NCBI GenBank assembly: GCA_030762175.1
Contig: CM060831.1
Location: 79,577,001 to 79,641,000 of the forward strand
Source: Metallyticus violacea
Lineage: Eukaryota; Arthropoda; Insecta; Mantodea; Metallyticidae
Direction of reading: 5' to 3'
DNA: 64,000 bases
Below, one piece after another: positions 11,323 to 23,330 of this stretch (its first letter is position 1; each line of letters opens with the position of its first letter). Below the pieces are notes generated by a model, which was not told the origin of the DNA, made no database searches, and worked only from the letters and a program-made list of their open reading frames with translations. A program made the position numbers and the translations under genes.

Positions 11323-11550
11323 ATTAAATCTGTCATCTAACACTCTTCATGCTTCGCTAACCTTAAAAATATTTGGTACTGATTTCAAAGATACATTATC
11401 TCCATCTTTGGCCGTGTAAAAGGTGTATGTAACTACAGCCTTTCACACCAGCCGTCCACGGCCGAAGATGGAGATAACATATCTTTAAAACCGGTACCGA
11501 AAATTTTTAAGGTTAGTGAAGCATGAAGAGTGTTAGACGACAGATTTAAT
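11323..11550. repeat. Foldback palindrome with hammerhead-like motif in each arm
   Basis: Arms 11323-11417 and 11457-11550 are inverted copies, starting ATTAAATCTG and ending CAGATTTAAT, with a loop of about 40 bp. In the right arm (11462-11500) the order is CCGAAGATGG, a hairpin AGATA/TATCT, AAAAC, then the palindrome ACCGGT. The left arm has the same on the reverse strand, with TTGAAA intact. This is the arrangement seen beside the Penelope fragments in this window. Confidence 0.75.
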
Positions 11551-12904
11551 TCGTGTGAGATAGTTCCATATGAAAAAATAATGTTTTAAAGTTTTTACAA
11601 TTTTTAAAAAATTTTAATTACTACATTCTATTTACTTTATGCATCGCAAAGGGTTAATGCATGATAATAATTACTATAGGTAAAGAGCATTCAGGTATGT
11701 GACATATTTTAGTATATGAAAAATACAGAGTAAATAAAAACACAGCACATTTCCTCAAAACAAGACGAGATTAAATTACATAAAAAAATAAACATAAAAT
11801 AAAAAAATAAACTGCAAAACAAGAAAAAATAACATTACTCCAAATTACATAAAATTCATTTAAGAACACTTGACTACAACATTCAACCTTGGAAAGTATA
11901 CCAAAGGAATTTTCCCTGGGTTTTCCCCCAAAATCCAATAAGGAAAAATTACTTATAAATTTCACAAAATCAGTACCTAAATTAAAAGAGTAAGCTAAAG
12001 GAATTTTCCATAAATTCTACCATATTAACAAGAATTCCATATTTAACTAATGATTCAATAAATATTAAACAATCAATCTAAATGTAAAAAATTTCAATAA
12101 CTTTACACAAAACATTCAAAGCAAATTAACACATAATACCCACATTAAAATAATTTACTCAAAGGAAAATTCTACATGTTACCTAATTTGATACAGGAAC
12201 TCCCCAATTTCACATTTTAAAATATTATGTGGACACATAAGTATCTGGGTCTTTTGCAAGTTTATGCTGAACCAACTTATCTAGATCGACTCAATCCTTG
12301 TGTAAGCACAAACAGTTATTGATGTAAAGATGATATCATGGGTTAGAACTGATCAGTGCTAACAAGCATTTATGAACAATGACCATGATTCTAAAGAGAG
12401 AATTTCAGAAAATGACATTGTAAGGAAGGAAAGGGGGAAGGGATAAAGTGATTGATCAAATATTAAGGCACAATATTGACATGGGAAGACAGAAACTTGT
12501 CTCATCACTATCTCCATGTTTTTATCTCAAGAAAAAAATTTACTTGTTCCTTTAATTTTCTTGTATTAAGAAAGAATATCTTTACTTTAGCTATCACACC
12601 ATTTAATTCAACTTATCATAAATCCTTTGCTTCATTTTATTTGTTTTGTGAGAAACATTGAATGTGGTTTAAACATTCAATTAGTCCTTTTATACAAGAA
12701 ATCAGATAATCCCTCAGTCAGTTATAACAGCATTAATTTGTTTGTGTTTTATTTCACTGTTCTGCACTTACACACTTTGATCCATTTATTATGTCCAGCA
12801 CTTTGAGGCATCCTAATGGTTCTTTGTTTTGTGGATGGTCTGCAGGATGAAGCAAAATTTAAAATATATACACTTTCCATTCTATAAAAAACTAAAATAT
12901 TTTA
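11551..12904. other. AT-rich intron sequence, nothing recognised
   Basis: A very AT-rich stretch with long A and T runs. No gene, no repeat boundary and no coding similarity seen. Confidence 0.5.
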
Positions 12905-13215
12905 TGGTCCTTTTTTATTTCTTTTCTTCTCCTCCTGGCAAGACAGTCCAAATTCGACCTGGGTCTACCACAGCAACCATGTATCCTAGAGGGCAGTATT
13001 GAAGGAGGGCATGTGATTAGCATATATACTCTTTGCTAGTTGCCATCACCAACTTTTGAGATCAAAGGATACAAGCAATCAGGCAGCTCCCCAATTGTCC
13101 TTACAGGTCTGGTTCAAGACCTCCCTAACTTAGAAAATTTGTAAGCAGATACTAGGAATCAAACTTGGGATCTCCTAGACAGCAGTCTGCAATGCTGATC
13201 AAGGAAGTCGTTTCT
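12905..13215 (-). mobile_element. Possible third tRNA-derived SINE family
   Basis: On the reverse strand a B-box-like GTTTGATTCCTAG follows GCTGTCTAGGAGATCCC, and a GC-richer body ends at the pyrimidine-rich 12905 side. The head is too diverged to name a parent tRNA, and no second copy or target duplication was found here, so this call is tentative. Confidence 0.4.
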
Positions 13216-13328
13216 TCTCTCTCTTTTATTATTTATTTATTTTGGGGAATACCAACAAGGGAATGCATTTCTGCTGTAACTTATTGGAGATACTAACTTC
13301 ATTTGTCATATCCATCTCAATGTACTTA

Positions 13329-13625
13329 GTTGGTCCTGGTGGTGTAGTGGTAACCCTACTTGCCTCCTAAACCCAAAATCCCGAGTTTGATCTCGGTCAG
13401 GACCAGTGGATTTTTTCAGGTGTAAAAATCCTAAGTATGGCTTCCTTCAGAAGGGAAGTAAAGCTTGGGTCCCGTGTCATACATTTATGGCACGATAAAG
13501 AACCTCAAGCCTGAAAGAAGAGGCCTCTGAGGAAAATTTGTCTGCTGTTTCACGCCCTGATTTGAATGCGATGCTGATGACCTGAGATGTTTAAGAGCAT
13601 TCGTAAATAAAACAAAACAAAAAAA
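13329..13625 (+). mobile_element. tRNA-derived SINE, family A (copy 2)
   Basis: tRNA-like head GGTCCTGGTGGTGTAGTGG, diverged B box GAGTTTGATCTCG, the family A body and an A-rich tail. The 12-bp duplication TCAATGTACTTA is at 13317-13328 and 13626-13637. Confidence 0.92.
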
Positions 13626-13884
13626 TCAATGTACTTATTACACAATTTTGAATAATATGATTATCCTCAAGAATATAAAAAAAAAATTGCTCTTTTAGAT
13701 CCTTCCATCAGCTTACATTAGTTTATGTTTCCTGTAATGTAACAACTTGGAGGTGGTTAGTCAGTATTTCACATTTTTTTTTTCTGATTTCTTGTTGTTT
13801 GTCCAGCTTATTTTTACACATTTTTATCAAAATGTTCTGAACAGCACCTACACATTAATACACTATAAGACACAGATATCTGCT

Positions 13885-13925
13885 TGTGGTGTCTCAGTAG
13901 TAAAAACAGGCATTAAACACTAATG
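13885..13925 (+). mobile_element. SINE family B, 3' end fragment
   Basis: Contains GGTGTCTCAGTAGTAAAAAC and GGCATTAAACACT, the last ~40 bp of family B. The head and body are missing, as in 5'-truncated insertions. Confidence 0.7.
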
Positions 13926-15356
13926 AAAATAAAAAGACATAGGTATAACCTTCAAACTTAAATTCTACAACTTGTTCATGTAATGTTACTTTCACTTTTG
14001 CATTTTGGAATATGTAAATGACAGTCACCTGCATTTTGCTTTGGCTTTTGTGCAGCATATGATTGTGGTATTAACAGCAATGCCTGCTATGCTTTTGCCA
14101 AAGATTAAAGTGTGAAGTTAAAGATGAACAATAGCAGATTGAGCAATAGACATTTCTTAAAAACTGATCAATTAGGTTAAAGAAAGAAGCCATTGGCTAA
14201 GGTAATAAATTGAACATAAAAGAAACAAATGTTAAAATATAAGAAACTATTTTATATTTCTCTAAAACTGGAAAATGTGCTTTGTTAATAAATTTTATGC
14301 TTTTCTTAAATTAAATAATGGTACAAAAATGGCAATAAGCAAACACTTTAAATACCATGTATGAATATCCAGAAAAGAATATCTGTAGATATAGTAGTAG
14401 CCAAAATCATTTTGGAGTAAAAATAAATGTCACGGTATTTTGTACTGAAACAGTATGCCATAGTTGCAAGAGAAGGAATTTTGTAAAAATGTATAAGAAT
14501 AAATATGGTAGGGGAATGCAATGATGCATTTACAGAAGTTAGTAAATTAGGCTCTTTGCTAGCATTTTAACATAAAATCTACAAGTTGAATTTTTCTTGG
14601 ACACTAGAACAAAGGTAAGTTATATTTTAAAAAGACAATGCCTTACTACATGGTTTGCCTGTTTCGCAACAGCTGGCAAGTCAGCAGTCAGAGCAGTAAT
14701 TCACAGTGAGGTGGATGAAATATTCGTGCATAATTCAAGTTCTCATCATTACAATGAAAATAGGTATACCTTATGACAGAAAATGTTTGAAATGTTGTTG
14801 TTCTAGTATATCCATGCATTTCTGGCTTCCTTTTAAAAAACTGTCATTCATATGTTACAGTTCATCTTTGAATCATTTTCTTGCCTGATATTTTGTTTAA
14901 GTTCTTCTGATGTGCTTATTGTACCAGTTACTTTTATTTTCCACTTCCTCTATAAATAAAAATCACATTTTGTCAGTATGTTATTACCTCTACCTTTCTA
15001 CATTTATGATGTTCTTAAAAAAGTAGGCTCTATTACTCTGCATGCATTTATTTGCATCATACACCAATTTTATTGTCATGTAAGGGGGCTTTGTGTATAA
15101 AAAGCAGGTCTTTGCATGCTTCAATACTTGTTATTTTGTGTTGAAACATGACCATACAAATGAAATTATATACATAGAATATAAGCATGCATCAATCAAA
15201 CTATCCATAACATCCAATTACATTAATTTATCTGGATATCAGGATCACCTGCCCACAATCCATGATCAACAATGACCTTGTACATAGTTTTGAAAGCAGG
15301 AATTTTCACAATGAAATATAGTATAATATAACAAATTATTATTGAGGAAATCATTC
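13926..15356. other. AT-rich intron sequence, nothing recognised
   Basis: No coding similarity, repeat ends or RNA features seen. Confidence 0.5.
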
Positions 15357-15383
15357 AAATTTTACTAATTTTGTTCCACTTAT

Positions 15384-15421
15384 TTGGACATGTTTCAAAG
15401 GCTGTTGCCTTCATCTTCAGC
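15384..15421 (-). ncRNA. Hammerhead-ribozyme-like motif, left Penelope copy
   Basis: Reverse-strand CTGAAGATGA, stem II AGGC/GCCT, TTGAAAC, ACATGT, GTCC. It is the inverted twin of the motif at 16213-16250, about 110 nt downstream of the reverse-oriented ORF end. Confidence 0.5.
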
Positions 15422-15839
15422 ATGGTTCCACTGTCAGCTTCCCAGTATGGTATTAAGATGTCGCTCTGTGGATTTTACAATCTTAGTGATGAGGTTACTA
15501 TTGTCTGGGAGATCAAAATTAACCAAATTTTCCTTGTTTTTGTTTATGAATATATTTTCCCCACAATGTTAATTCTATGGGTTTTTGAAGAGCTTTTAAG
15601 GGTTTTGGTTCTCTTTGGAATTTGTATTTCTTTTGCCAGAAATAGTCTGCTTTATCCTTTTTTTTTTTTTTTTTTTTTTGAATGTTTCTATTTTCTTGTT
15701 GACCGGTAAGAAATTCACATTCCACCCATGGGCACACCAAAAATTCCATAAGATTTTTAAAGAAGCAAACATCCTTTTTGCTCCAGTAAACAAATGTAGT
15801 TTAAAAAAAACTTCCTAAAAACCAACACAAAAGACAAAA

Positions 15840-16092
15840 TTCTGCCAAGAAAACAATCAGACATTTACAAAATCAGTTGCAAAGACTGCAATATAAAACA
15901 CATAGGCAAAACAAAAAGAAATATTATCATACGATTTAAGAAATACATGAGGAATATAAAATATAAACATACGGAAAAATCAGCAATAGCAGACCAATTG
16001 TGGCAAAAGAACCACGAATTCCAAAATGAACCAAAACTCTTGAAAGCTCTTCAAAAACCCATAGAATTAACTGTGTGGGAAAATATATCATG
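15840..16092 (+). pseudogene. GIY-YIG endonuclease domain of Penelope-like element (right copy)
   Basis: Forward frame SDIYKISCKDCNIKHIGKTK, then RNIIIRFKKYMRN, KSAIADQLWQKNHEF and KALQKPIELTVWE, ending at TGA 16090-16092. The IYK...HIG pair corresponds to the GIY...YIG core (YIG changed to HIG), the downstream Arg is present, and the H.W..NH-type block matches insect Penelope endonucleases. The domain reads open for about 80 codons, but the reverse transcriptase upstream is missing. Confidence 0.8.
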
Positions 16093-16212
16093 AATAAAAA
16101 CAAGGAAAATTTGGTTAATTTTCATCTCCCAAACAATAGTGACCTTATAACCAAGTTCATAAAATCCACAAAGTGACAACTTAACCTGCTGGGAAGCAGA
16201 TAGTGGAACCAT

Positions 16213-16250
16213 GCTGAACATGAAGGCAACAGCCTTTGAAACATGTCCAA
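16213..16250 (+). ncRNA. Hammerhead-ribozyme-like motif, right Penelope copy
   Basis: CTGA-ACA-TGA (16214-16223), stem II AGGC/GCCT around AACA, GAAAC (16238-16242), palindromic stem III ACATGT and GTC at 16245-16247. Compared with the hammerhead core CUGAUGA...GAAA...GUC, three bases are inserted between CUGA and UGA. It lies about 120 nt after the endonuclease stop. Hammerheads are known in Penelope-like elements. Activity of this copy is doubtful. Confidence 0.5.
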
Positions 16251-16277
16251 GTAAGTGGAACAAAATTAATGAAATTT

Positions 16278-17765
16278 GAGGGATTTCTTCTTTAATAACT
16301 TGTTATAATGACCTTGTATGTTTGAATTGACTCAATTATGAAAGATAAACTATAATATGTGTGTGTGTATACATTTTTCTAAAAAGATGCCAGAAATATA
16401 TGGATGAAGCAGCACAGCCTTCCCAGCACTTGCTGTCAAAAATAACTGTAGTTGTAATAATTGCAAGATCTTGAATCAGCTGTGCAGGTATTACACCTGT
16501 TTTGCTAGGAGTTGCAACCTGCCAGCTGGCATGAAATGGGTGACAAATGGCATAACCATGTTGCAGATGTCAGCTTGATGAAACCAAATTACAACAATGG
16601 AATTCCTCTGTGGTTTCAAGGCCAGAATAATTTACTTGGTGACAGGCATTACTCAAGTAGAATATGAATAATATACATGGTGATAGGCATTACTCAAATA
16701 GAAAATGAATAAGGGCCTAAACGTTCTAGAACAAGCAGATGTTATGAGATCCAAAATTTCATTCAGTGTTAAAACAACATATTCAGAATTGTTTAAAGAT
16801 CTGGGATGAATGAAAATAACTTATTTTCTGAAACATGAAGTATTTTCATATTCTTTGATAACTCTAGCAGGGTTCCTATTTCATTTATGGGAGAAGTTAT
16901 TGAAAATATGAAAATGCAGGGGCTAGGGTCATTGATGGTGAAAATTTGATAAAATGATGCTCTGACTTATATTATTATCTAAACCAAATTTTTCTATTCG
17001 ATGCAGCTAATGTATATTACATTTTCTTTTTAAAATTTGCTGAAAGAAAATCTTTCCAGTCCCTGAACAAAATGTGTCAAGGAAAAGTAAATATGCTTTT
17101 ACTAAGTTGGAATTTGAATAAGAATTTTTGGCTTTTGAGTAAGATGAAGAGTAACAGTTACTAAGAATGTTCATCACTTTATTTGGTTGATATAAATTCA
17201 ATAGATGTATTTACTTACCAGTAAATACAAGATGCATTTATTTACTGTTTAACCACTGAGCTTGAAGGTACAACTGAACCTCAATATCTTCAAGTGCATC
17301 TGTAAATGACAATACTTTGAGTTATCAAAATTTTAAGATATAAAGTAAGCAAAAAAGTCTCCATCTTAATTAACAAGACAAGATCCTAAATAAGGACTGC
17401 CATGATTATAGCACTTGGACACAGAACAATTATTAGTGTCTGTAAACAAAAAAGCTACTGAAAGAGATCCAAGGTAAACTTTTGTATAATAAACTGTCAC
17501 TATTAATTAAAAGTCAAAGGGAGAAAAAGTTTCAAATAGAATTGAAAAACTTCTTGATAGATAAATGTATGTATAGGATAAATGAATTATAAATATGTAT
17601 ATAAAATATAGCTGTTGTACAGTAATTGTTTATGTATAAATGAAAATACCCTATTATATGAGGTAAATTTGCTTCTTGTTTTTATATTGTTTGGTTTATC
17701 AATGTATTTTGTGACTGTATTGTCTAACAATGACTGAAACTCAAGTGCAGAGTATTGCTGTTGTT
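16278..17765. other. AT-rich intron sequence, nothing recognised
   Basis: Contains a short near-duplicate near 16620-16700 (GTGACAGGCATTACTCAAGT and GTGATAGGCATTACTCAAAT, about 55 bp apart) but no coding or transposon signal. Confidence 0.5.
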
Positions 17766-17818
<53 letters not shown>

Positions 17819-17819
17819 T
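17766..17819 (+). repeat. (ATC)n microsatellite
   Basis: Uninterrupted ATC trinucleotide run of roughly 17 units. Confidence 0.97.
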
Positions 17820-20490
17820 ACCAATTCTAGCCTGCTTCATAGTTTCAAATAAATAAAAATTTTGTATTAAAATTTTGTAAGACATTACAGTGTTTTACAT
17901 TTATTTAGCTAAAATACTGAATAATAGTAATAATAATGTAATATTTCACAATAGGTATAGAATATTTTACTCAAGATGAGCAAGTCTGTTACTTCTTTTG
18001 CCTCATATATTGCAGCATCCTATTTTCTGCCAGTTTTCAGCATGTTTGCAACTTTAGCAGTCTCACCAGATATCGCTTTTTGAACAATTTCAATATGTTG
18101 TTTAAATTTATTTAACTACCCAGTGCTTACCTTAAATGATTCAATCTCCAACTCTGTAGTAAGCTTTTGCCTGTTCAAAAATATGGCACCTTGCAATTGA
18201 ATGTTTTTGTCTCTTATACATTTCACCTACTTAAAAATTACATCCTCCAATTGAGGGTAACTAGTGTGTTAAAACATTTTCTTTCTGACACTAAATGCAA
18301 CTCTTGCACAGCATTGTTAATTAATTTTATTTTTGTTTTATTAAAAATGGCTGATAGTACCATATTAATAGGAATACTGAATCCTACCACAATAACTTTA
18401 TTTTTCCTCACGTCTTTTTTCACTTTGAGCCTCAATTGTAACTTTTCACTTACACCTAAAAGTTTTTAGTATTTGCTTCTTCTCCATGGACTTACTTGAC
18501 TATAGCAGATGATAGACTGAAGAAAATGAAATATGTTTCCCTTGTTATCGTCATTATGCCAAAAACTTGGTTGATTCTACCAAACAAGGTTGTTAAACAT
18601 TTTACTTGAAGCACTTAGGAAATACTGTACATTCTAAAATAGTAATGTTGAACAAAATAAAGTAAAAAAATGTTTACACACCCACTTTACTTTTCAGTAT
18701 TTTAACTTTTAAAAAACAAGCTATATCTAAGGATTAGTTTCAAAAGAATAGGGTTTGAAAACAAGTTATTGCATTCTCTTCCTCATTCCATTGCAGTGGA
18801 CCTCATCATATTTCATTTGCAGTACAGCTACTTGTACTGGTTTCTAGGGTTAAGATTACAATTAATGGGTTTATTCTTGGAAAACAACATTTCCAAGGAT
18901 AGGAAAACCATAATTACAATGCTTGTTAAAATAATAGTTCTTATTCAGTTCATTCATCTTTACTTATAAACATTCATTTTTACCTTAACTTTAGGTAAAA
19001 AATATTTGTATATTTCTGAGACAAAAAAAAAATTCTTGGAGATATCAAAACATTTAATTAATAGAACTCTGAGTTAGAAAAATATATTAAATACCTATAA
19101 ATTATGTATGATCCCAAAGGGAGATTAAAATTGCTTCAAGATATCAAAAATTTGAGTTATAGAATTTCAGTTTATCCTGTGGTTACTCTCACTGTTTCAA
19201 TGGTCAGTAGATTTATCTATACTTACTGCAAGATCTTCTGCAAAATCATCAAAAGCTATTTGTCTCACAAAGTTGTTTTGCTTCATGTTAATGCAAAATC
19301 TTACATGCTACATACAGTGGTAAATGTCCTACAATATTTCCTCAGAAGGTTCTTGACCATCCTGTGTATTTAGAGATTAGCACATCTTGGGACACTGAAA
19401 AAGGCTGTAGAGTAGCATTGTATGACCTACAGTTAAAAAGTCTGTTATGAGGTAGAAGAAGGTTTAGGCATAAATGAACTTTTTAGATTTAAGAGATGTG
19501 CAGAATCATTTATAAGCTGAGTGCTACTCAAATGAGACCCATCCAGAAATTTTTTATACTGCATCACCCATCATGAGCAATGAACTGCAAAAAGCTTTGT
19601 GCAGAATATAATAGCTCTGAGTGGTGCCTGAAAATCTTAATTGAAATGCACAGTAGCAGTCTCATATTGCAGATTCAAACAAACATTTTGTATATGTTGA
19701 AATGAGAGAGAACATGATTTAGCTGAATAAAGAGCTGTCACAGTGTCTAGCAAATAACTGTTGGTGGAAAACAAACTTAGTGAAATATTTCGTTTTTTGC
19801 TTGGGGGTTGAATCTACTGTTCTACAGATTTTGACATTGTTATGCATAAGAATAAAAATGGTAGCCATAGTAGAATTACGATAAAATCTGCAAATGTAGA
19901 ATGCTGACAGACTAGGCAAATCTGGGAATGCATATTTTGCAGACTCTTTGACTTCAGTTTTGACACTCAGTAATTAAACCAAAGAAATTAGCCTGTTCTT
20001 TTCTTATATACTCTTCCTTAAAATGAATTTCAGTAAAGTGCCTTAATATTATTAGTTGGTTAAAATGACATCTGTTTGGTTCATGCAGAGGCTGTACATA
20101 TTGAATGCACCTGTGTCATATACAAAAGGCTTGAAATTTTAAAACAATTTGAACTTTAGAATATGTTTTACTCTAGCTGTTTCATTTTGACTACTTATTT
20201 TTCCTTCAGGATCAAATAAGTTTGACTTACTATTATAAATCAGTATTTTAGGGCATTGACTTCATCTTGTTGTAGAATATCTTATTGAGTTCTTATAAAT
20301 GTCATCAGAATAAAACTCAGTGCTACTGACTCTGCGTGAAAGAATATTGAAATCTCATTGTCATCTGTTTAATTATGTGAAAAAAATATTTTCAGGCATC
20401 TTGGCAATCAAAACAAACAGAGGTGTAGTGTCAGTCAGAAACAGTCACATTGTAACATTTCCCTTTTGAATGTGGTTTGATCCTTTGAGG
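17820..20490. other. AT-rich intron sequence, nothing recognised
   Basis: Frames near 18167-18469 (forward) and 18238-18435 (reverse) are open for 65-100 codons but match no family I know and show no splice or start context. No repeat ends seen. Confidence 0.45.
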
Positions 20491-20817
20491 CAGAGGTTCC
20501 CAAACTAGTTCTGGACCCTAGGGGGGTTGCTGGATTCTATCTGAGGTCACAGTGGATATGGTGAAAGTACTTTTATTTAAGAACTTATGCACTTTCGCAT
20601 TTGTTGTTATTAAGAAAATGTAACTAATTGTTGTATTATGATTATTTTGACCAGCTATACAGCAGACCAACAATAGCTATTGTATTTGAATAGATGTCAA
20701 ATAGATTTGAATAGATTGAAAATTAATTATTATTAAGCAGTGAAGTGAATTGAGGGGTCACCAATAATTTCATTCTTGAAAAGAGGGTTGTCCATGCAAG
20801 AAGTTTGGGAACAACCG
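20491..20817. mobile_element. hAT-type MITE
   Basis: It begins CAGAGGTTCCCAAACT and ends AGTTTGGGAACAACCG, terminal inverted repeats of about 15 bp in the hAT style. The 8-bp flanks CTTTGAGG (20483-20490) and CTTTAAGG (20818-20825) differ at one base, the hAT duplication size. The interior (about 327 bp in total) has no coding sequence. Confidence 0.82.
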
Positions 20818-20871
20818 CTTTAAGGAATGAATGTGAAGTGCAGAAGTTTTGTGAATTATAGTTAAGTAGCA

Positions 20872-20932
<61 letters not shown>

Positions 20933-20952
20933 CTATTATTATTATTATTATA
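20872..20952 (+). repeat. (ATT)n microsatellite
   Basis: ATT/TTA trinucleotide run with one interruption (AATGCT) near 20930. Confidence 0.97.
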
Positions 20953-21184
20953 ATAAGTTTGACAGAAAGAGAACAAATGCTTATAAGCTTATAAACTGCA
21001 TTTATGCTTACTAATCTGTAAACATATTTTTTACATTTTCATAAATATAAAATTGTTTGAAACCATTCCTAAAAGTTCTATCTAATTTTGAAATGTAATA
21101 CAGAACTGATTGCTTTTTAATGCTCAATTATGTTAAAATGTAGAAAAATATTAATGCTTTATTTGTTTTTGCCTTTCCGTGTAG

Positions 21185-21333
21185 TTAATTGATTGTGCTG
21201 GAAATGGAAATATGGGTTGTGAAGGAGGTGATACATGCAGTCTACTTGAGTGGCTAGTGAGCAAGAAAATTATTATTGGGTTGGAAAAGGCATATCCATT
21301 AAAGCTGGTAACACAGAAATGTAGGATGCAAAA
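21185..21333 (+). CDS. CTSO: Cathepsin O-like protease, second visible exon
   Basis: Acceptor AG 21183-21184, donor GTATGT at 21334. It continues in frame from 9021: LIDCAGNGNMGCEGGDTCSL, then LEWLVSKK, KAYPLKLVTQKC. The GCEGG stretch corresponds to the conserved GC.GG of papain-family proteases, and the Cys residues fit the domain's disulfides. The exon ends two bases into a Lys codon. A Leu replaces the usual Val before IDC, a mild change. Confidence 0.92.
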
Positions 21334-21773
21334 GTATGTATATATGATGTTTTAAGAATTTAACTATATTTGCATGTTAAACAAAACCCTACAATAAAAA
21401 CACATACTCAATAATTCTTTAATGCAAACAAAAAAACAAATAAGCTGCAGTAGTATAGAATCAAATAAGAACATATATTTATCTGCACATATATTTTTAT
21501 GTTTATATTTTTTTCCTGCTCGTAAAACTAATTTAATTGTATAATATTGTTGCAATAAATCCTGTAGGTTTGCAAGCTTTGTTAATAGGTTTTTTAATTT
21601 TTCAATGTACTTTGATCTTGAACAATTGTATAATCATATCCTCCTTAATACTGTATGTACAGAGGAGCTGAAAGAATGTAAATGCACATTCATATTGGTT
21701 ATCTGTTAATAATTTTTAAATATGAATTAAATTGAGCTATCAATATATAGTATTATCTCTAAAGATTTTTGAG

Positions 21774-21774
<1 letters not shown>
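21334..21774 (+). other. Start of intron (21334-36223, 14.9 kb)
   Basis: Donor GTATGT. This first part is AT-rich and shows nothing else. Confidence 0.7.
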
Positions 21775-21826
<52 letters not shown>

Positions 21827-21828
21827 GC
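21775..21828 (+). repeat. (GTT)n microsatellite
   Basis: Uninterrupted GTT run at the left edge of a mariner remnant. Confidence 0.97.
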
Positions 21829-21830
21829 TA

Positions 21831-23330
21831 TGAGGGTCACTAAGAAAGTTTTTGGACCTGACTGTATTGTTTACAATAGGGAGAAAAGAATTTCACCAAA
21901 CTTGCACAGTCCTTTGTTAGTCAACAGTGAAAGTTTTAGGTCTCCATCCTTCATAGCTTGCCTGCAGTAGTTGGGACATGGTGGGGTGCAAGCTAGTTCA
22001 TTACCACAATGGAACTGCAGAAAGAACATTTTCAAGCAATGATTCTGTATGACTGTGAAAGCGGTTTAAACTAGATTCAATGCCTTGAAAGACTCACACC
22101 CTTACTCCTTCCTGTTCTATTTCAATTGGTTTATGGAATTTAGAAGAATTTGGAATTCCCTTGAAGATGAAGAAAGGAGCGGCAGCTATCTACAGTATTA
22201 ATCGAAGAAAACATCATTACTGTCAAGAAAATGGTGAGAGAAGACCCCATTGTCACATACCAGAACATCGAGGCTATCTTGAAAATTAAACCGCCACAGG
22301 TGGCCGAGGTTGTTAAGTCGTGGACTCATAAGTGCAAGGTCTGGGGTTCAAATCCCGCCAGGACCGTCAAGGTTTTTTCCAGGTTTTCCTTAGCCCTCAT
22401 AAATGGCAAATGCCAGTACCCTAAACTTAGGCCTGGAACGATTCCTTCCTTAAAAATAAATTCTTTCCCAATATATTATTTCACCTCATTATCATCAGTG
22501 TCCATCGCCTGTGGTGCCTCTGTAGCAAAAACAGACTCTAAAACCTACTCAGTCATTCATTCTTGAAAATTGATCAGGGATGTCACAAAAATATTGCTCG
22601 ATTTCCTGAGGGTCAGCAAGGTTTCATTCCACTGGGTGCCCCACAACCTCATACAGGGCCAAAAGGACACCCAATTGAAATGGTGCTAAGAATGCTGCAG
22701 AGATTCAATAATGGTAGCTCTCATCGGTTTCCGAGATTATAACAGGTGATGAGACATGGATTTATCAGTATAACCCTGAAATAAAAGGTCAGTCTTCAGT
22801 GTTGGTCTTCCCTGATGACAATCCACTAATGAAGGTAAAAAGAGCAAAAAGTGTTGACAATATAATGTTGGTGACTTTTTTTGGTGCAACTGGTCATGTG
22901 GCAACAATACCTCTAGAGAATCAAAAAACAGTACATTACACAATAGTTGCACTCTCATGGTTGTTTGAAAAAGTGTGGAAAAGTGACCAAGAACTGGTTT
23001 GAGGGGCATCTTGTTGCACACACTATCCATGTGACTTTGGATTTTCTGTAGGCCACCCCTGTTCAACTGCTGACCCATCCTCACTAAAGCCTAGGTCTAA
23101 CATCCTGTAACTTTTTCCTGTTCTCTTTAGCAAAGAATCAACTGCAGAGGAAGCAGTTTTCAATGCATGAAGATGCTCTTGCAGCATAAAAAAGCGCTGG
23201 ATGCAGTAAATGAGATTGATTGGAGCCATGCAGCCATGATGATAATCAACAAAACAACTACTGAAACAAAAATGGTGGAGGCACACTTGATTTTTCAACA
23301 CTGCAAAACCATTCTGGAATGTTACGGGAA
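21831..23330 (+). mobile_element. mariner-like element, degenerate, interrupted by a SINE
   Basis: The TIR-like start is GAGGGTCACTAAGAAAG. Transposase blocks in order: VREDPIVTYQNIEAILKI (22231-22287), SINE insertion, then GPKGHPIEMVLRMLQRFNNG, a remnant of TGDETWIYQY near 22740-22770 (ACAGGTGATGAGACATGGAT, first catalytic Asp), VFPDDNPLMKVKRAKSV and GHVATIPLENQ. Frames shift repeatedly. Beyond about 23000 the mariner similarity fades and the right end is uncertain. Confidence 0.78.
22288..22560 (+). mobile_element. SINE family B inside mariner
   Basis: Head CCGCCACAGGTGGCCGAGG with an A box like class II (Leu/Ser-type) tRNAs, B box GGTTCAAATCCCGCC, the family body and a diverged 3' tail. 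TCTTGAAAATT flanks it at 22277-22287 and 22561-22571. Confidence 0.92.

Larger units (their letters stand above)
15357..16277. mobile_element. Head-to-head pair of Penelope-like element 3' ends
   Basis: The left arm (15357-15605) and right arm (16025-16277) are inverted copies of the same 3' sequence: ORF end with KLLKALQKPIEL, a short UTR and a hammerhead-like motif. The left copy reads on the reverse strand, the right copy on the forward strand. Between them are the rest of the right copy's endonuclease domain and a T-run (15659-15679). Inverted terminal copies are a known habit of Penelope-like elements, whose pseudo-LTRs can be in inverse order. Both copies are 5'-truncated. Confidence 0.8.

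Noticed and set aside
15659..15679. Poly-T as a pol III terminator or intron pyrimidine tract
   Set aside because: It sits between the two Penelope copies and is more simply an A-tail remnant in reverse.
17766..17819. Possible CRISPR-like or regulatory repeat
   Set aside because: It is a plain ATC microsatellite, and CRISPR arrays do not fit a eukaryotic intron.
20770..20976. Frame with a poly-Asn run
   Set aside because: Produced by the ATT microsatellite, not a protein.
22231..22566. 111-codon frame
   Set aside because: It is a mariner piece running into SINE B sequence.
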